Shown here: one piece after another, positions 18,514-26,666 of the stretch
Numbering within the stretch: the first letter of the stretch is position 1
How the letters are laid out: every line of letters starts with the position of its first letter
NCBI RefSeq assembly: GCF_025154015.1
Contig: NZ_JAOAMV010000003.1
Location: 248,001 to 312,000 of the forward strand
Source of the DNA: Tsuneonella litorea
GTDB lineage: Bacteria > Pseudomonadota > Alphaproteobacteria > Sphingomonadales > Sphingomonadaceae
Direction of reading: 5' to 3'
Length of the DNA stretch: 64,000 nucleotides
Program-made: the position numbers and the translations under genes
The notes under the pieces: generated by a model
What the model was told of the DNA's origin: nothing
Database searches by the model: none
Seen by the model: the letters and a program-made list of their open reading frames with translations, nothing else

Positions 18514-20610
18514 GTGTCGCACTCCCCCGCCGTCGCTCGATTTGTGGCGATCCTGCTGGCCGGCGCCGCCGCGCCCGCGATCGCCGAGGATGTCCCCGTC
18601 GCAGACGCGCCGCCACCCCCGCAAACCGTCGCGCCGGCCGCGGTCGATGGTCGCGAGAGTTACACCGCGGCCGATTTCGCGCGTTATTCGCCGAAGAGCG
18701 CGCTTGATATGCTGCGCAACGTCCCGGGCTTTCAGATCAAGGCCGAGCGCGAACCGGGACGCGGTCTCGGTCAGGCCAACACGAACGTGCTGGTCAACGG
18801 CCAGCGGTTGGCCTCCAAGTCGGACAGCCTGTTCGATCAGCTTGCGCGGATCCCCGCAACCAGCGTGGTGCGGATCGACATCGTCGACGGTGCATCGCTG
18901 ACGATCCCCGGCCTGTCGGGCCAGGTGGCCGACATCGTCACCCGTTCGGGCGGACTTTCGGGCCAGTATAACTGGCGCGGCGAGGTCCGCCCTCACTTCT
19001 CGCATCCCGGCTTTCTCAGCGGCGACATTTCGCTCAAAGGAAGCACCGGTGCGCTCGAATACACGGTGGCGCTGGCGAACGAGGAAGGCCGCGGAGCGTT
19101 TGGCGGGGAATACCGCATCCTCAACGGAGACGGCACGTTGCGCGAGGTGCGCGACGGCCGGTTCTGGTCCGACTACGATGCGCCCAAGGCGAGCGCGAAC
19201 CTGACATGGAACCGCGGCGGCGACATCGGCCATCTCAGCGGCTCGTATCGCCGGGAATACAGCACGTTTAACGAGAACGAGGATCGTTTCCCGGTCGCCG
19301 GCGTCCCGCGCAATCGCGATCTCTACGGACGAGAAAGAGGCTACGACTATGAGATCGGCGGCGATTATGCCTTTGACCTTGGCGGGGGCAGGCTCAAGCT
19401 CATCGGACTCGATCGCTATCGCCGCGGTCGGTATTCGGAGGACGCAGTCCTGGCCGTCGCCGACGGGTCACCGCAGGTCGGAGGCCGCTATGCCCAGGTT
19501 TCCGAGAGCGGCGAAGTCATCGGCCGGGCGGAATTCGGCTGGAAATGGGGCAAGGCAGACTGGCAGATCGCAGCGGAGGCCGCTTTCAACCGCTACGACA
19601 AGGACGCTAGCCTGTTCGATCTCGCGCCGTCCGGCGCGTTTGTCGAGGTCCCGTTCCCGGGAGGGGATGGCGGCGTGCGCGAGGATCGCTACGAAGCCGT
19701 CCTCAGCTATGGCCGCCCGATTACCGGCAAGCTGACAATGCAGTTGTCCGCGGGTGCGGAAAATTCGACCATCAGCCAGAGCGGAGCCAACACCCTTTCG
19801 CGCACGTTTACGCGTCCCAAGGGCAGCCTGAACCTTGGCTGGGCGCCCCAGAAGGGGCTCGACATCTCCCTCAACATCGAGCGCACTGTCGGCCAGCTCG
19901 ACTTCGGCGATTTCCTCGCCCGCGCATTCCTCGATCAGGGGAACCAGAATTCCAACAACGCCGAGCTGGTCCCGACGCAGAGCTGGAACTTCATTGCCGC
20001 GATCAAGAAGGATCTCGGCAAATGGGGCAGCACGAACCTGCGGCTGTTCGATCGCCGGTTAGAGGATTTCATTACCATCATCCCTCTGCCGGACGGCGGC
20101 GAAGGCCGCGGGAATGTCGCCAGGGCGCACCGCTACGGGTTCGAATGGACAAGCACGGTCAATCTCGACCCGATCGGCTTCAAGGGCGCCAAGATCGATG
20201 GCAACCTCATCCTGCAAACGTCCGCCATTCGTGACCCGCTGACGGGGGAGACGCGCCAGATCAGCAACCTGACCCAGCGGCATATCGAAGTGGATTTGCG
20301 CCATGATGTACCCGGTACCGACTGGGCGTGGGGGGCCGGCTTCCAGAACACCAAGAGAGCACCCTATTATCGCGTGTTCGAAGTCGGGCGTGACTCGGAA
20401 GGTCCGGTGTTCGATTCCTATTTCATCGAGCACAAGGACGTGCTGGGAATGACCGTACGCCTGCAGGCCATTAACTTTGCCAACGCGCGCCACCGGCTCT
20501 ACCGGACGGTTTATGCAGGCCCGCGCAACCTGGCGCCGGTCGCGTTCGTCGAGGATCGCGCGCAGCTCATCGGGCCGCTATTCCGCCTGAGCGTGAAAGG
20601 CACCTTCTAG
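18514..20610 (+). CDS. TonB-dependent receptor-like outer-membrane protein
   Basis: A 698-residue protein with a signal peptide (residues 1-24, cleavage after AIA), a plug domain (about 45-140) with SALDMLRNVPGFQIKAE and TNVLVNGQRL, and a C-terminal beta-barrel ending in the outer-membrane signature FRLSVKGTF. No clear TonB box is visible at the mature N-terminus. Members of this short-plug group in Sphingomonadales are annotated as TonB-dependent receptor plug proteins; the ligand is unknown. The start is GTG at 18514 with AAGGAT upstream. The stop overlaps the convergent DUF1622 stop by three bases. It sits between clpP and tig, which are normally neighbours. Confidence 0.85.
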   Translation: MSHSPAVARFVAILLAGAAAPAIAEDVPVADAPPPPQTVAPAAVDGRESYTAADFARYSPKSALDMLRNVPGFQIKAEREPGRGLGQANTNVLVNGQRLASKSDSLFDQLARIPATSVVRIDIVDGASLTIPGLSGQVADIVTRSGGLSGQYNWRGEVRPHFSHPGFLSGDISLKGSTGALEYTVALANEEGRGAFGGEYRILNGDGTLREVRDGRFWSDYDAPKASANLTWNRGGDIGHLSGSYRREYSTFNENEDRFPVAGVPRNRDLYGRERGYDYEIGGDYAFDLGGGRLKLIGLDRYRRGRYSEDAVLAVADGSPQVGGRYAQVSESGEVIGRAEFGWKWGKADWQIAAEAAFNRYDKDASLFDLAPSGAFVEVPFPGGDGGVREDRYEAVLSYGRPITGKLTMQLSAGAENSTISQSGANTLSRTFTRPKGSLNLGWAPQKGLDISLNIERTVGQLDFGDFLARAFLDQGNQNSNNAELVPTQSWNFIAAIKKDLGKWGSTNLRLFDRRLEDFITIIPLPDGGEGRGNVARAHRYGFEWTSTVNLDPIGFKGAKIDGNLILQTSAIRDPLTGETRQISNLTQRHIEVDLRHDVPGTDWAWGAGFQNTKRAPYYRVFEVGRDSEGPVFDSYFIEHKDVLGMTVRLQAINFANARHRLYRTVYAGPRNLAPVAFVEDRAQLIGPLFRLSVKGTF

Positions 20611-20984
20611 GCGCGCTCAGCTTCCCGCTCGCGCCGCGCCTGCGCCGCATCGATCTCGCGCTGGAGGAAGAAATTGAGGCCCGTGCGGATCGTGGCAATC
20701 GCGGCGAGCTGCCCGATTTCCGACCAGCTCGGCGCGACCGCCGTGCGCAGGATGTCGGCGCCCAGCAGGAGTTCGAGCGCCAGGGCCAGCCAGCGACCCA
20801 GCCGCAGGCGAATATTCTCCTTAGCGTCGTGGGCCCGCGTGGCCACGCTTCCACTATGCTGTGGGATCGACAGGACCAGCCGCACGATGGCCTCGGCGAC
20901 GGCATAGGCCACGATCAGCGCGGCCATCCCCTCCACCACCAGCGAGGTGGCGGACGTGATCTCGCGAATCCAGTCTTCGAGCAT
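20607..20984 (-). CDS. DUF1622 membrane protein
   Basis: A 125-residue inner-membrane protein matching DUF1622. Predicted segments are at about residues 13-38 (SLVVEGMAALIVAYAVAEA) and 65-85 (LALALELLLGADILRTAV), with the family-typical RLRLGRWLALALELLLGADILRT and IGQLAAIATIRTGLNFFL. No function is established. It is downstream of tig on the same strand and convergent with the receptor gene, sharing bases at the stops. Confidence 0.83.
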   Translation of the reverse strand: MLEDWIREITSATSLVVEGMAALIVAYAVAEAIVRLVLSIPQHSGSVATRAHDAKENIRLRLGRWLALALELLLGADILRTAVAPSWSEIGQLAAIATIRTGLNFFLQREIDAAQARREREAERA

Positions 20985-20992
20985 GATGCGGT

Positions 20993-21016
20993 AACCGGCG
21001 CACGACCGCGCCGGTT
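20993..21016 (-). terminator. Hairpin between tig and the DUF1622 gene
   Basis: A 9-bp perfect stem (20993-21001 with 21008-21016) and a 6-base loop lie 13 bases after the tig stop. There is no T run, so it may act as a weak terminator or mRNA 3' stabiliser rather than a full stop. Confidence 0.45.
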
Positions 21017-21028
21017 CCGCTCACGGTC

Positions 21029-22588
21029 CTACTTCTTGGCGGCCGCCTTCTTCGCCGGAGCCTTCTTGGCGGCGGGCTTGTCGCCTTCTGCCTTCTTCGC
21101 GGGGGCCTTCTTCGCCGGCGCCTTCTTGGCGGCGGGCTTGGCCTCGCCTGCGTCGGCCTTGGCGGCAGCCTTCTTCGGGGCCGGTTCGGCCTTGGCCTCG
21201 TCCTTCTTTGACGCGGCCTTCTTGGCAGGGGCCTTTTTCTTGGCCGGAGCCGGAGCGGATTCCTCCGCCTCGATCGCGGCCTGGAGTTCCTCGCGGGTCA
21301 CCTCACGCTCGGTGACTTCGGCCTTGTCGAACAGGAAATCGACGACCTTGTCCTCGTAAAGCGGGGCACGCAGCTGAGCGGCGGCCATGTCGTTGGTGCG
21401 GATGATCTCCATGAACCGGTCGCGGTCTTCCGGGCGGTACTGCTGGGCCGCCTGCTGGACCAGCATCGACATTTCCTGCTGGGTCACCTGCACGCCGTTG
21501 GCCTGCCCGATTTCCGACAGCAGCAGGCCAAGGCGCACGCGGCGCTCGGCGATCTGGCGGTAATCGTCCTTCTCGCTCTCGATTTCCTTGAGCGCGGCGG
21601 CGGGATCCGCGTCCTGCGCGGCTTCCTGCTGCAGTTGCGCCCAGATCTGCTCGAACTCGGCATCGACCATGCCCTGCGGCACGGGGAAGTCGTGGCCAGA
21701 AGCCAGCGCGTCGAGCAGCTGGCGCTTCATCGCCGTGCGGGTGAGGCCGCCGAGCTCCTGCTCGAGCTGGCCCCTGAGCAACCCGCGCAGCTGTTCGAGG
21801 CTCTCGAGGCCGAGGTTCTTGGCGAACTCCTCGTCGACTTTCGTTTCGTCCTCGACCTGGACCTTGTGCACGTGGATCGCGAACTGCGCGTCCTTGCCCG
21901 CCAGTTCCTTGGCCGGGTAATCCTTCGGGAACGTGACGGTGATCGTCTTGTCGTCGCCGGCCTTCACGCCGGTGAGCTGTTCCTCGAAGCCGGGAATGAA
22001 GCGACCGGCACCGAGCTGGAGCGGGGTCTCCTCGGCCTTGCCGCCTTCGAATTCGACGCCATCGATCGAACCGGTGAAGTCGATGATGATCTGGTCGCCG
22101 TCTGCTGCCTTCTTGGTCTTGGGGGCGTCCTTCCAGCTTTTCTGCTGGCCGGCGATGTTCTGCACCGCCTCGTCGACTTCGGCGTCGCTAACCGGAACGG
22201 TCAGCTTTTCCAGCTTGAGACCGTCGGTCGAAGGCGCCTCGATGTCGGGCAGCACTTCGAGATCGACGGTCAGCGTCGCGTCCTTGCCCTGCTCGTAACC
22301 CTGGCCGAACTCGACGCGCGGCTGCATCGCCGGGCGCAGCTTCTTGTCCTTCATCAGCGAATCGACCGCGTTCGTGATCTGCTCGTTGACGACCTGGCCG
22401 TGGATCGCCTCGCCATGCATCTTCCTGACGAGGTTGGCGGGCACCTTGCCCGGGCGGAAGCCGGGCATGCGCACCTGCGGCGCGATCTTCTTGATCTCTG
22501 CGGATACCGCGGCATCGATCTCCTTGGCCGGGATCGTCAGCTTGTAGGCGCGGTGCAGGCCCTCGTTGGTGGTCTCTTCGATCTTCAT
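21029..22588 (-). CDS. tig: Trigger factor with lysine/alanine-rich C-terminal tail
   Basis: A 519-residue ribosome-associated chaperone and peptidyl-prolyl isomerase. The ribosome-docking loop is GFRPGKVP (residues 43-50). The FKBP-like domain lies at about 150-245 (DGDQIIIDFTGSIDGVEFEGG), and the C-terminal chaperone arms follow to about 440. The last 79 residues are an unusual tail of AKK/APAKK units like the C-terminus of histone H1 or HU-like proteins; typical trigger factors end near 430-450. The frame is continuous, so this is not an artefact of a missed stop. tRNA-Leu lies upstream on the same strand. Confidence 0.95.
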   Translation of the reverse strand: MKIEETTNEGLHRAYKLTIPAKEIDAAVSAEIKKIAPQVRMPGFRPGKVPANLVRKMHGEAIHGQVVNEQITNAVDSLMKDKKLRPAMQPRVEFGQGYEQGKDATLTVDLEVLPDIEAPSTDGLKLEKLTVPVSDAEVDEAVQNIAGQQKSWKDAPKTKKAADGDQIIIDFTGSIDGVEFEGGKAEETPLQLGAGRFIPGFEEQLTGVKAGDDKTITVTFPKDYPAKELAGKDAQFAIHVHKVQVEDETKVDEEFAKNLGLESLEQLRGLLRGQLEQELGGLTRTAMKRQLLDALASGHDFPVPQGMVDAEFEQIWAQLQQEAAQDADPAAALKEIESEKDDYRQIAERRVRLGLLLSEIGQANGVQVTQQEMSMLVQQAAQQYRPEDRDRFMEIIRTNDMAAAQLRAPLYEDKVVDFLFDKAEVTEREVTREELQAAIEAEESAPAPAKKKAPAKKAASKKDEAKAEPAPKKAAAKADAGEAKPAAKKAPAKKAPAKKAEGDKPAAKKAPAKKAAAKK

Positions 22589-22652
22589 GGGAGGTCAAAA
22601 GCCTTTGTAAAACAAGAATCTCGTGATCGCTCGAGACCGGGGCGGCGGCTGG

Positions 22653-22734
22653 TGCGGGCGAAGGGACTCGAACCCCCACATCTTGCGATACTGGTACCTA
22701 AAACCAGCGCGTCTACCAATTCCGCCACGCCCGC
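22653..22734 (-). tRNA. tRNA-Leu (anticodon TAG)
   Basis: An 82-base cloverleaf on the minus strand. The acceptor arm GCGGGCG pairs with CGCCCGC, discriminator A. The anticodon stem CTGGT/ACCAG holds the loop TTTAGGT, giving anticodon TAG (reads CUA and CUG family). A long variable arm (TATCGCAAGATGT region) and D-arm AATTGGTAGACGC are class II features of tRNA-Leu. CCA is not encoded. It lies 64 bases upstream of tig. Confidence 0.95.
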
Positions 22735-22887
22735 AAACCCGAACGAAGCCGCGCGGGCGGGCAGGCCCGCTCGCGAACAGGGGTGCGCCGTTACAGCGGG
22801 CGGGCGCAAAGGGCAAGCCAAGGAACAGCCAAAGGGAACGCCATTGGCGTGCCGACCGTTCTGCATTGGAACGAGAGGATCGCGACG

Positions 22888-23070
22888 ATGGCCACCCAGC
22901 CGCCCGAAAAGCCCGACACGATCGAACCGGCCGCACCCCCGGAGACACCGTCCTCGCCGCAGCCAGCCGAAGAACCCGTCCGGCAGCCCGACGAGATCAC
23001 CCCGCCCCAACCCGATGTGGCGGATCCGAATCAGCGACCGGCCGAAGTCCCGGCTCCGGACGGAAAATGA
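22888..23070 (+). CDS. Small proline-rich hypothetical protein
   Basis: A 60-residue protein made almost entirely of P, E, A, D, Q and T (MATQPPEKPDTIEPAAPPE at the start), certainly disordered. I do not recognise it. Support for being real: ATG with GAGAGGAT upstream at good spacing, and a stop that overlaps the next start (ATGA at 23067-23070). No signal peptide. It could be a structural or regulatory linker protein; compositional bias in GC-rich DNA can also mimic such frames, hence the modest confidence. Confidence 0.5.
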   Translation: MATQPPEKPDTIEPAAPPETPSSPQPAEEPVRQPDEITPPQPDVADPNQRPAEVPAPDGK

Positions 23071-23228
23071 GTGGCGCGCGCACTCGGCCCGAAAAAGAGC
23101 CCGGCGACGGTCCGCTGGCCGACACCGGCCCGAGCGAGATCGAGATCGAGCGCAGGCAGGCCGGGGTGGAGGAGGACGAGGACGAAGGCACTGCCGTTCC
23201 GCCCGAGGCGGAGCTGCCGCCCGATTGA
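23067..23228 (+). CDS. Small acidic hypothetical protein
   Basis: A 53-residue, strongly acidic, probably disordered protein with a short charged block EIEIERRQAGVEEDEDEG in the middle and a PPEAELPPD end. I do not recognise it. The ATG overlaps the preceding stop by four bases, which suggests translational coupling to the proline-rich protein. It is followed after 43 bases by the DUF3297 gene on the same strand. Confidence 0.45.
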   Translation: MSGARTRPEKEPGDGPLADTGPSEIEIERRQAGVEEDEDEGTAVPPEAELPPD

Positions 23229-23271
23229 TCCGCTTGCCCGCGGCTCGCGGCACGACTAATGGCCCGGCCCC

Positions 23272-23553
23272 ATGAGCGACGAGAAAGCCCAGACCCCGCC
23301 CGACCGCCTCTCGGTCAACCCGCGCAGCCCGCACTTCGACCAGGAGTCGCTCGAGCGCGGCATCGGCATCCGGTTCAAGGAGCGCGTGCGCACCGATGTC
23401 GAGGAATACTCGATCTCGGAGGGCTGGATCCGGGTGCAGGCGGGCAAGACCGTCGATCGCAAGGGGCAACCGCTGACGCTCAAGCTCAACGGCCCGGTCG
23501 AGGCGTGGTTCGAGGACCTTGGCGACGATCCGCCGGTCGCGAAGAAGGACTGA
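23272..23553 (+). CDS. DUF3297 family protein
   Basis: A 93-residue protein matching DUF3297 along its length: DRLSVNPRSPHFD at residues 11-23, RGIGIRFK, and VEEYSISEGWIRVQAGKT, followed by LTLKLNGPVEAWFED. The family is common in alphaproteobacteria and is sometimes mislabelled glutathione peroxidase; no catalytic Cys or Sec is present here, so that label is not supported. Function unknown, likely cytosolic. The stop (23551-23553) abuts the convergent stop of the CHAP gene. Confidence 0.85.
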   Translation: MSDEKAQTPPDRLSVNPRSPHFDQESLERGIGIRFKERVRTDVEEYSISEGWIRVQAGKTVDRKGQPLTLKLNGPVEAWFEDLGDDPPVAKKD

Positions 23554-24303
23554 TCAGCTGCCGTAACGGGCAATCGCGGCGTCGATCGGGTCGCGCGGCT
23601 TCACCGAAGCGGCGGCGACGACGCGCGGGCGGCTGTCCCGGATCGCCGGCGGCGTTGCCTGGCGCACGGGACGCGGAGCCGCCGTGCGCGGCTCGCCCAG
23701 TCCCGCGAATGCATCGGAAAATGCTTTCGACGGCTGCGCCGGCGCGCTGGGCGAATAGGTTGCGTTGACGAGCACCCGGTCCCCGCCGAGCGGAGCGCCT
23801 CCGTCGGGCTCGTTGTAGATGAACCCGGCGACGGGCCACGCCGTCGTGCCGATGTCGTTCAGCGGCGCATACCACACGCGGACCTGGCTCCAGTCGTTGG
23901 CGGGCGAAACGTCGATCGCCTTGACCCCGCGCTCGATCTGGCCGCGGCGACCGTCGATCGGCGACCAGTTGGCGTGGTCGAGCAGCACGGTGCGATTGTC
24001 GATCACTCTCGATACCGCCGCGACGTGCCCTAGCGTCATCGCGCCATAGGGCCGGAACGTCATGACCGCGCCGGGCCTCGGCCGGTTGCCGCGCTTGTAT
24101 CGGCCCTCGGCCTGGTCCCACCACGTGCGCGCGTCGCCGAAAATCTGCACGCCCGAGCGCTCGCGCGCATAGGGCACGCATTGGAGATAGGCCGGCAGTT
24201 CGGCGGCCCCGCCCGGGCTTGCCATGTCGGCGCTTTCAGCCGAAGCGATGCCCGGAACGGCGAGCGCGAGCGCCCCGACGACGATCCCCAGTGTTCCCCT
24301 CAT
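23554..24303 (-). CDS. CHAP domain-containing secreted protein
   Basis: A 249-residue exported protein. The signal peptide (MRGTLGIVVGALALAVPG, cleavage near ASA) is followed by a CHAP (NlpC/P60-like) domain at about 35-155. The likely catalytic cysteine is in LQCVPYARE, the histidine in LGHVAAVSRV, and a third polar residue in DHANW. CHAP enzymes are amidases or endopeptidases acting on peptidoglycan stems. The C-terminal 90 residues are proline/alanine-rich without a recognised domain and end with DPIDAAIARYGS. The start at 24303 is chosen for the signal peptide; the frame runs to 24366. Confidence 0.85.
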   Translation of the reverse strand: MRGTLGIVVGALALAVPGIASAESADMASPGGAAELPAYLQCVPYARERSGVQIFGDARTWWDQAEGRYKRGNRPRPGAVMTFRPYGAMTLGHVAAVSRVIDNRTVLLDHANWSPIDGRRGQIERGVKAIDVSPANDWSQVRVWYAPLNDIGTTAWPVAGFIYNEPDGGAPLGGDRVLVNATYSPSAPAQPSKAFSDAFAGLGEPRTAAPRPVRQATPPAIRDSRPRVVAAASVKPRDPIDAAIARYGS

Positions 24304-24436
24304 GGTGGGCAGACATGGGACCACACGGTAAGGATCGCCTTGCGACGCATGGTTAACCGATTTCAACTAATCGCGGACCGCGCTTGCCAAGCGGCGCGCC
24401 AGCGGCCACCTGCGCGGCAGAGATGAAAGCCCCGCA

Positions 24437-25822
24437 GTGAAACCGACCGTCATCATCATCGGCCGTCCCAATGTCGGCAAGTCGACGCTGTTCAACCGGC
24501 TCGTCGGCAAGAAGCTCGCGCTGGTCGACGACCAGCCGGGGGTGACGCGCGACCGCCGTTTCGGCGACGCGACGATCGCCGGGCTCGAATTCACCGTGGT
24601 CGACACCGCCGGGTGGGAAGACGAGGACGCCGAGACCCTTCCGGGCCGGATGCGGCGCCAGACCGAGGTCAGCGTCGAGGGCGCCGACGCGGCGCTGTTC
24701 GTGATCGACGCGCGCGCCGGGCTGACCCCGCTCGACGAGGAAATCGCCCGCTGGCTGCGCACGCAGGAAATCCCGGTCGTCGCGGTCGCCAACAAGGCGG
24801 AAGGGTCGGCGGGCGACGCGGGATTGCTCGAGGCGTTCTCGCTGGGCTTCGGCGAACCGGTTGCGCTGTCCGCGGAGCATGGCGAGGGCGTCGCGGACCT
24901 GTTCGACGCGCTGTGGCCGATCATCGGCGAGAAAGCCGAGGGCGGCGAGCGCGACGGCGAAGAGAATGAGGACGAGGAGGCGGGCCCGCTCAAGCTCGCC
25001 ATCGTCGGGCGCCCCAACGCGGGCAAGTCGACGCTGATCAACCGCCTACTCGGCGAAGACCGGCTGCTGACCGGGCCGGAAGCCGGGATCACCCGCGATT
25101 CGATCGCGGTCGACTGGCAGTGGACTGATCCCGATGGCACGGTCCGCGACATCCGCCTCATCGACACGGCGGGGATGCGCAAGCGGTCGAACGTGGTCGA
25201 AAAGCTCGAGAAGCTCTCGGTCGCCGATGCCAAGCGCGCGATCGATTTCGCCGAAGTCGTCGTGCTGCTGCTCGACGCGACCCGCGGGCTCGAGCACCAG
25301 GATCTCAAGATCGCCAGCATGGTGCTCGAGGAAGGCCGGGCGCTGATGATCGCGATCAACAAGTGGGACATGGCCGGGTCCGAGCAGGTCGGCGACGCCA
25401 GCCGACTGTTCAACGGCATCAAGGGCGCGCTCGACGAAGGGCTCGCGCAGGCGCGCGGGCTTCCGCTGTTCGCGGTGTCGGCGAAGACCGGCAAGGGGCT
25501 CGACCAGATGCTCAAGGCCGCGTTCGAGATTCGCGAGGCGTGGTCGAAGCGGGTACCGACCGCCGCGCTCAACCGCTGGTTCGACGATGCGCTCGAAGCC
25601 AATCCCCCGCCCGCCCCCAAGGGCAAGCGGATCAAGCTGCGCTACATCACCCAGGCGGGCACACGCCCGCCGCGCTTCGTCGTCTTCGGTACCCGGCTGG
25701 ACATGCTGCCCAAGAGCTACGAGCGGTACCTGGTGAACGGCATCCGCAAGGAACTGGGGTTCGACGCGGTGCCCGTGCGCGTGGTGCTGAAGGCGCCGAA
25801 GAACCCCTACGCCAAGGGCTAG
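24437..25822 (+). CDS. der: Ribosome-assembly GTPase Der (EngA)
   Basis: A 461-residue double GTPase needed for 50S subunit maturation. The first G domain has GRPNVGKS (residues 9-16), DTAGWED and NKAEG; the second has GRPNAGKST at about 192-200, DTAGMRKRSNV and NKWDM. The KH-like C-terminal domain carries YITQAGTRPPRFVVFGTR. The two G domains in tandem are diagnostic. The stop overlaps the convergent bacterioferritin stop by four bases (25819-25822). Confidence 0.97.
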   Translation: MKPTVIIIGRPNVGKSTLFNRLVGKKLALVDDQPGVTRDRRFGDATIAGLEFTVVDTAGWEDEDAETLPGRMRRQTEVSVEGADAALFVIDARAGLTPLDEEIARWLRTQEIPVVAVANKAEGSAGDAGLLEAFSLGFGEPVALSAEHGEGVADLFDALWPIIGEKAEGGERDGEENEDEEAGPLKLAIVGRPNAGKSTLINRLLGEDRLLTGPEAGITRDSIAVDWQWTDPDGTVRDIRLIDTAGMRKRSNVVEKLEKLSVADAKRAIDFAEVVVLLLDATRGLEHQDLKIASMVLEEGRALMIAINKWDMAGSEQVGDASRLFNGIKGALDEGLAQARGLPLFAVSAKTGKGLDQMLKAAFEIREAWSKRVPTAALNRWFDDALEANPPPAPKGKRIKLRYITQAGTRPPRFVVFGTRLDMLPKSYERYLVNGIRKELGFDAVPVRVVLKAPKNPYAKG

Positions 25823-26310
25823 CTCTCGCCGCCCTCGCCCGCCGGTTCGCTCTGGAGCTGGATGTAGTTCTGCAGGCCCATCCGCTCGATCATGTCGAAC
25901 TGGGTTTCGAGGAAATCGACGTGCTCCTCCTCGCTTTCGAGGATGCGCTCGAAGATTTCGCGACTGACGTAATCGCGCACGCTTTCGCAGTACTCGATCG
26001 CGTCCTTGAGAAGCGGGATCGCCTCCATCTCGAGCGCGAGGTCGGACTTGAGGATTTCCTCGACGCTTTCGCCGACCTTCAGCTTGTGGATGGCCTGGAA
26101 GTTGGGCAGCCCGTCAAGGAACAGCACCCGCTCCGCCAGAACGTCAGCGTGCTTCATCTCGTCGATCGATTCGTGGCGCTCGTACTCGGCGAGCTTGCGG
26201 ATGCCCCAGTGGTGCAGCACGCGATAGTGCAGCCAGTACTGGTTGATCGCCGTCAGTTCGTTGGTCAGCGCCTGGTTGAGAAAGTCGATGACCTTCGAGT
26301 CGCCCTTCAT
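25819..26310 (-). CDS. bfr: Bacterioferritin
   Basis: A 163-residue haem-containing ferritin that oxidises Fe2+ and stores the mineral in a 24-mer shell. All ferroxidase ligands are present: E18, E51, H54, E94, E127 and H130; the haem-ligating methionine is M52 in SIDEMKHAD. Length fits the family. bfd lies 110 bases upstream on the same strand, separated by a 26-bp palindrome, so bfr likely has its own promoter. Iron mobilisation from this protein needs the Bfd ferredoxin. Confidence 0.97.
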   Translation of the reverse strand: MKGDSKVIDFLNQALTNELTAINQYWLHYRVLHHWGIRKLAEYERHESIDEMKHADVLAERVLFLDGLPNFQAIHKLKVGESVEEILKSDLALEMEAIPLLKDAIEYCESVRDYVSREIFERILESEEEHVDFLETQFDMIERMGLQNYIQLQSEPAGEGGES

Positions 26311-26377
26311 GGAACGGTCTCCTGAGGAAAGCGGAGACTATGCGCCGCGAGACGCCGCGAGGCAACACTCGGGCCGA

Positions 26378-26403
26378 AAAAATGGCGGAATTCCGCCATT
26401 TTT
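26378..26403. repeat. Perfect 26-bp palindrome between bfd and bfr
   Basis: Two 13-bp arms (26378-26390 and 26391-26403) are exact inverted copies with no spacer, centred on GGAATTCC and flanked by A and T runs. On the minus strand it reads as a hairpin followed by five T, 18 bases after the bfd stop, so a rho-independent terminator of bfd is the simplest reading. It could also be an operator for bfr. Confidence 0.75.
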
Positions 26404-26420
26404 GCGACTGCCTCGCATGT

Positions 26421-26609
26421 TCAGGCTGCGAAGGGGACCGAGGCCAGTTCACGCTCCTCGAAGACGATCGCGTCGGCATCGGCAAGGCAGGTGCCGCAGT
26501 TCGGGCGCTTGCCGAGCTTCGCGTAAACCGCTTCCGCGTCGCCCGGCGTGCGCACGGCCGCGCGGCGCAGTTCGCTTTCGCGGATGGCATTGCAGATGCA
26601 GACGTACAT
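26421..26609 (-). CDS. bfd: Bacterioferritin-associated ferredoxin Bfd
   Basis: A 62-residue [2Fe-2S] protein that reduces the bacterioferritin core so stored iron can leave. The four cluster cysteines are C4 and C6 (MYVCICNAI) and C38 and C41 (PNCGTCL), the exact Bfd spacing. It is directly upstream of bfr in the same direction. An iron-box-like sequence lies just upstream of its start (separate entry). In characterised systems bfd is induced when iron is low and bfr when iron is plentiful. Confidence 0.95.
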   Translation of the reverse strand: MYVCICNAIRESELRRAAVRTPGDAEAVYAKLGKRPNCGTCLADADAIVFEERELASVPFAA

Positions 26610-26637
26610 GCGTTTCGGCTCCTGATCGAATCAAGAG

Positions 26638-26663
26638 CTAATGAGAACCACTCGCAATTGCAA
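26638..26663 (-). promoter_or_regulatory. Possible Fur-type iron box upstream of bfd
   Basis: The minus strand reads TTGCGAGTGGTTCTCATTAG about 30-50 bases upstream of the bfd ATG. It resembles alphaproteobacterial Fur sites of the form TGCxAxTxxTTCTCATT. The match is partial and judged by eye. Confidence 0.4.
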
Positions 26664-26666
26664 GCC

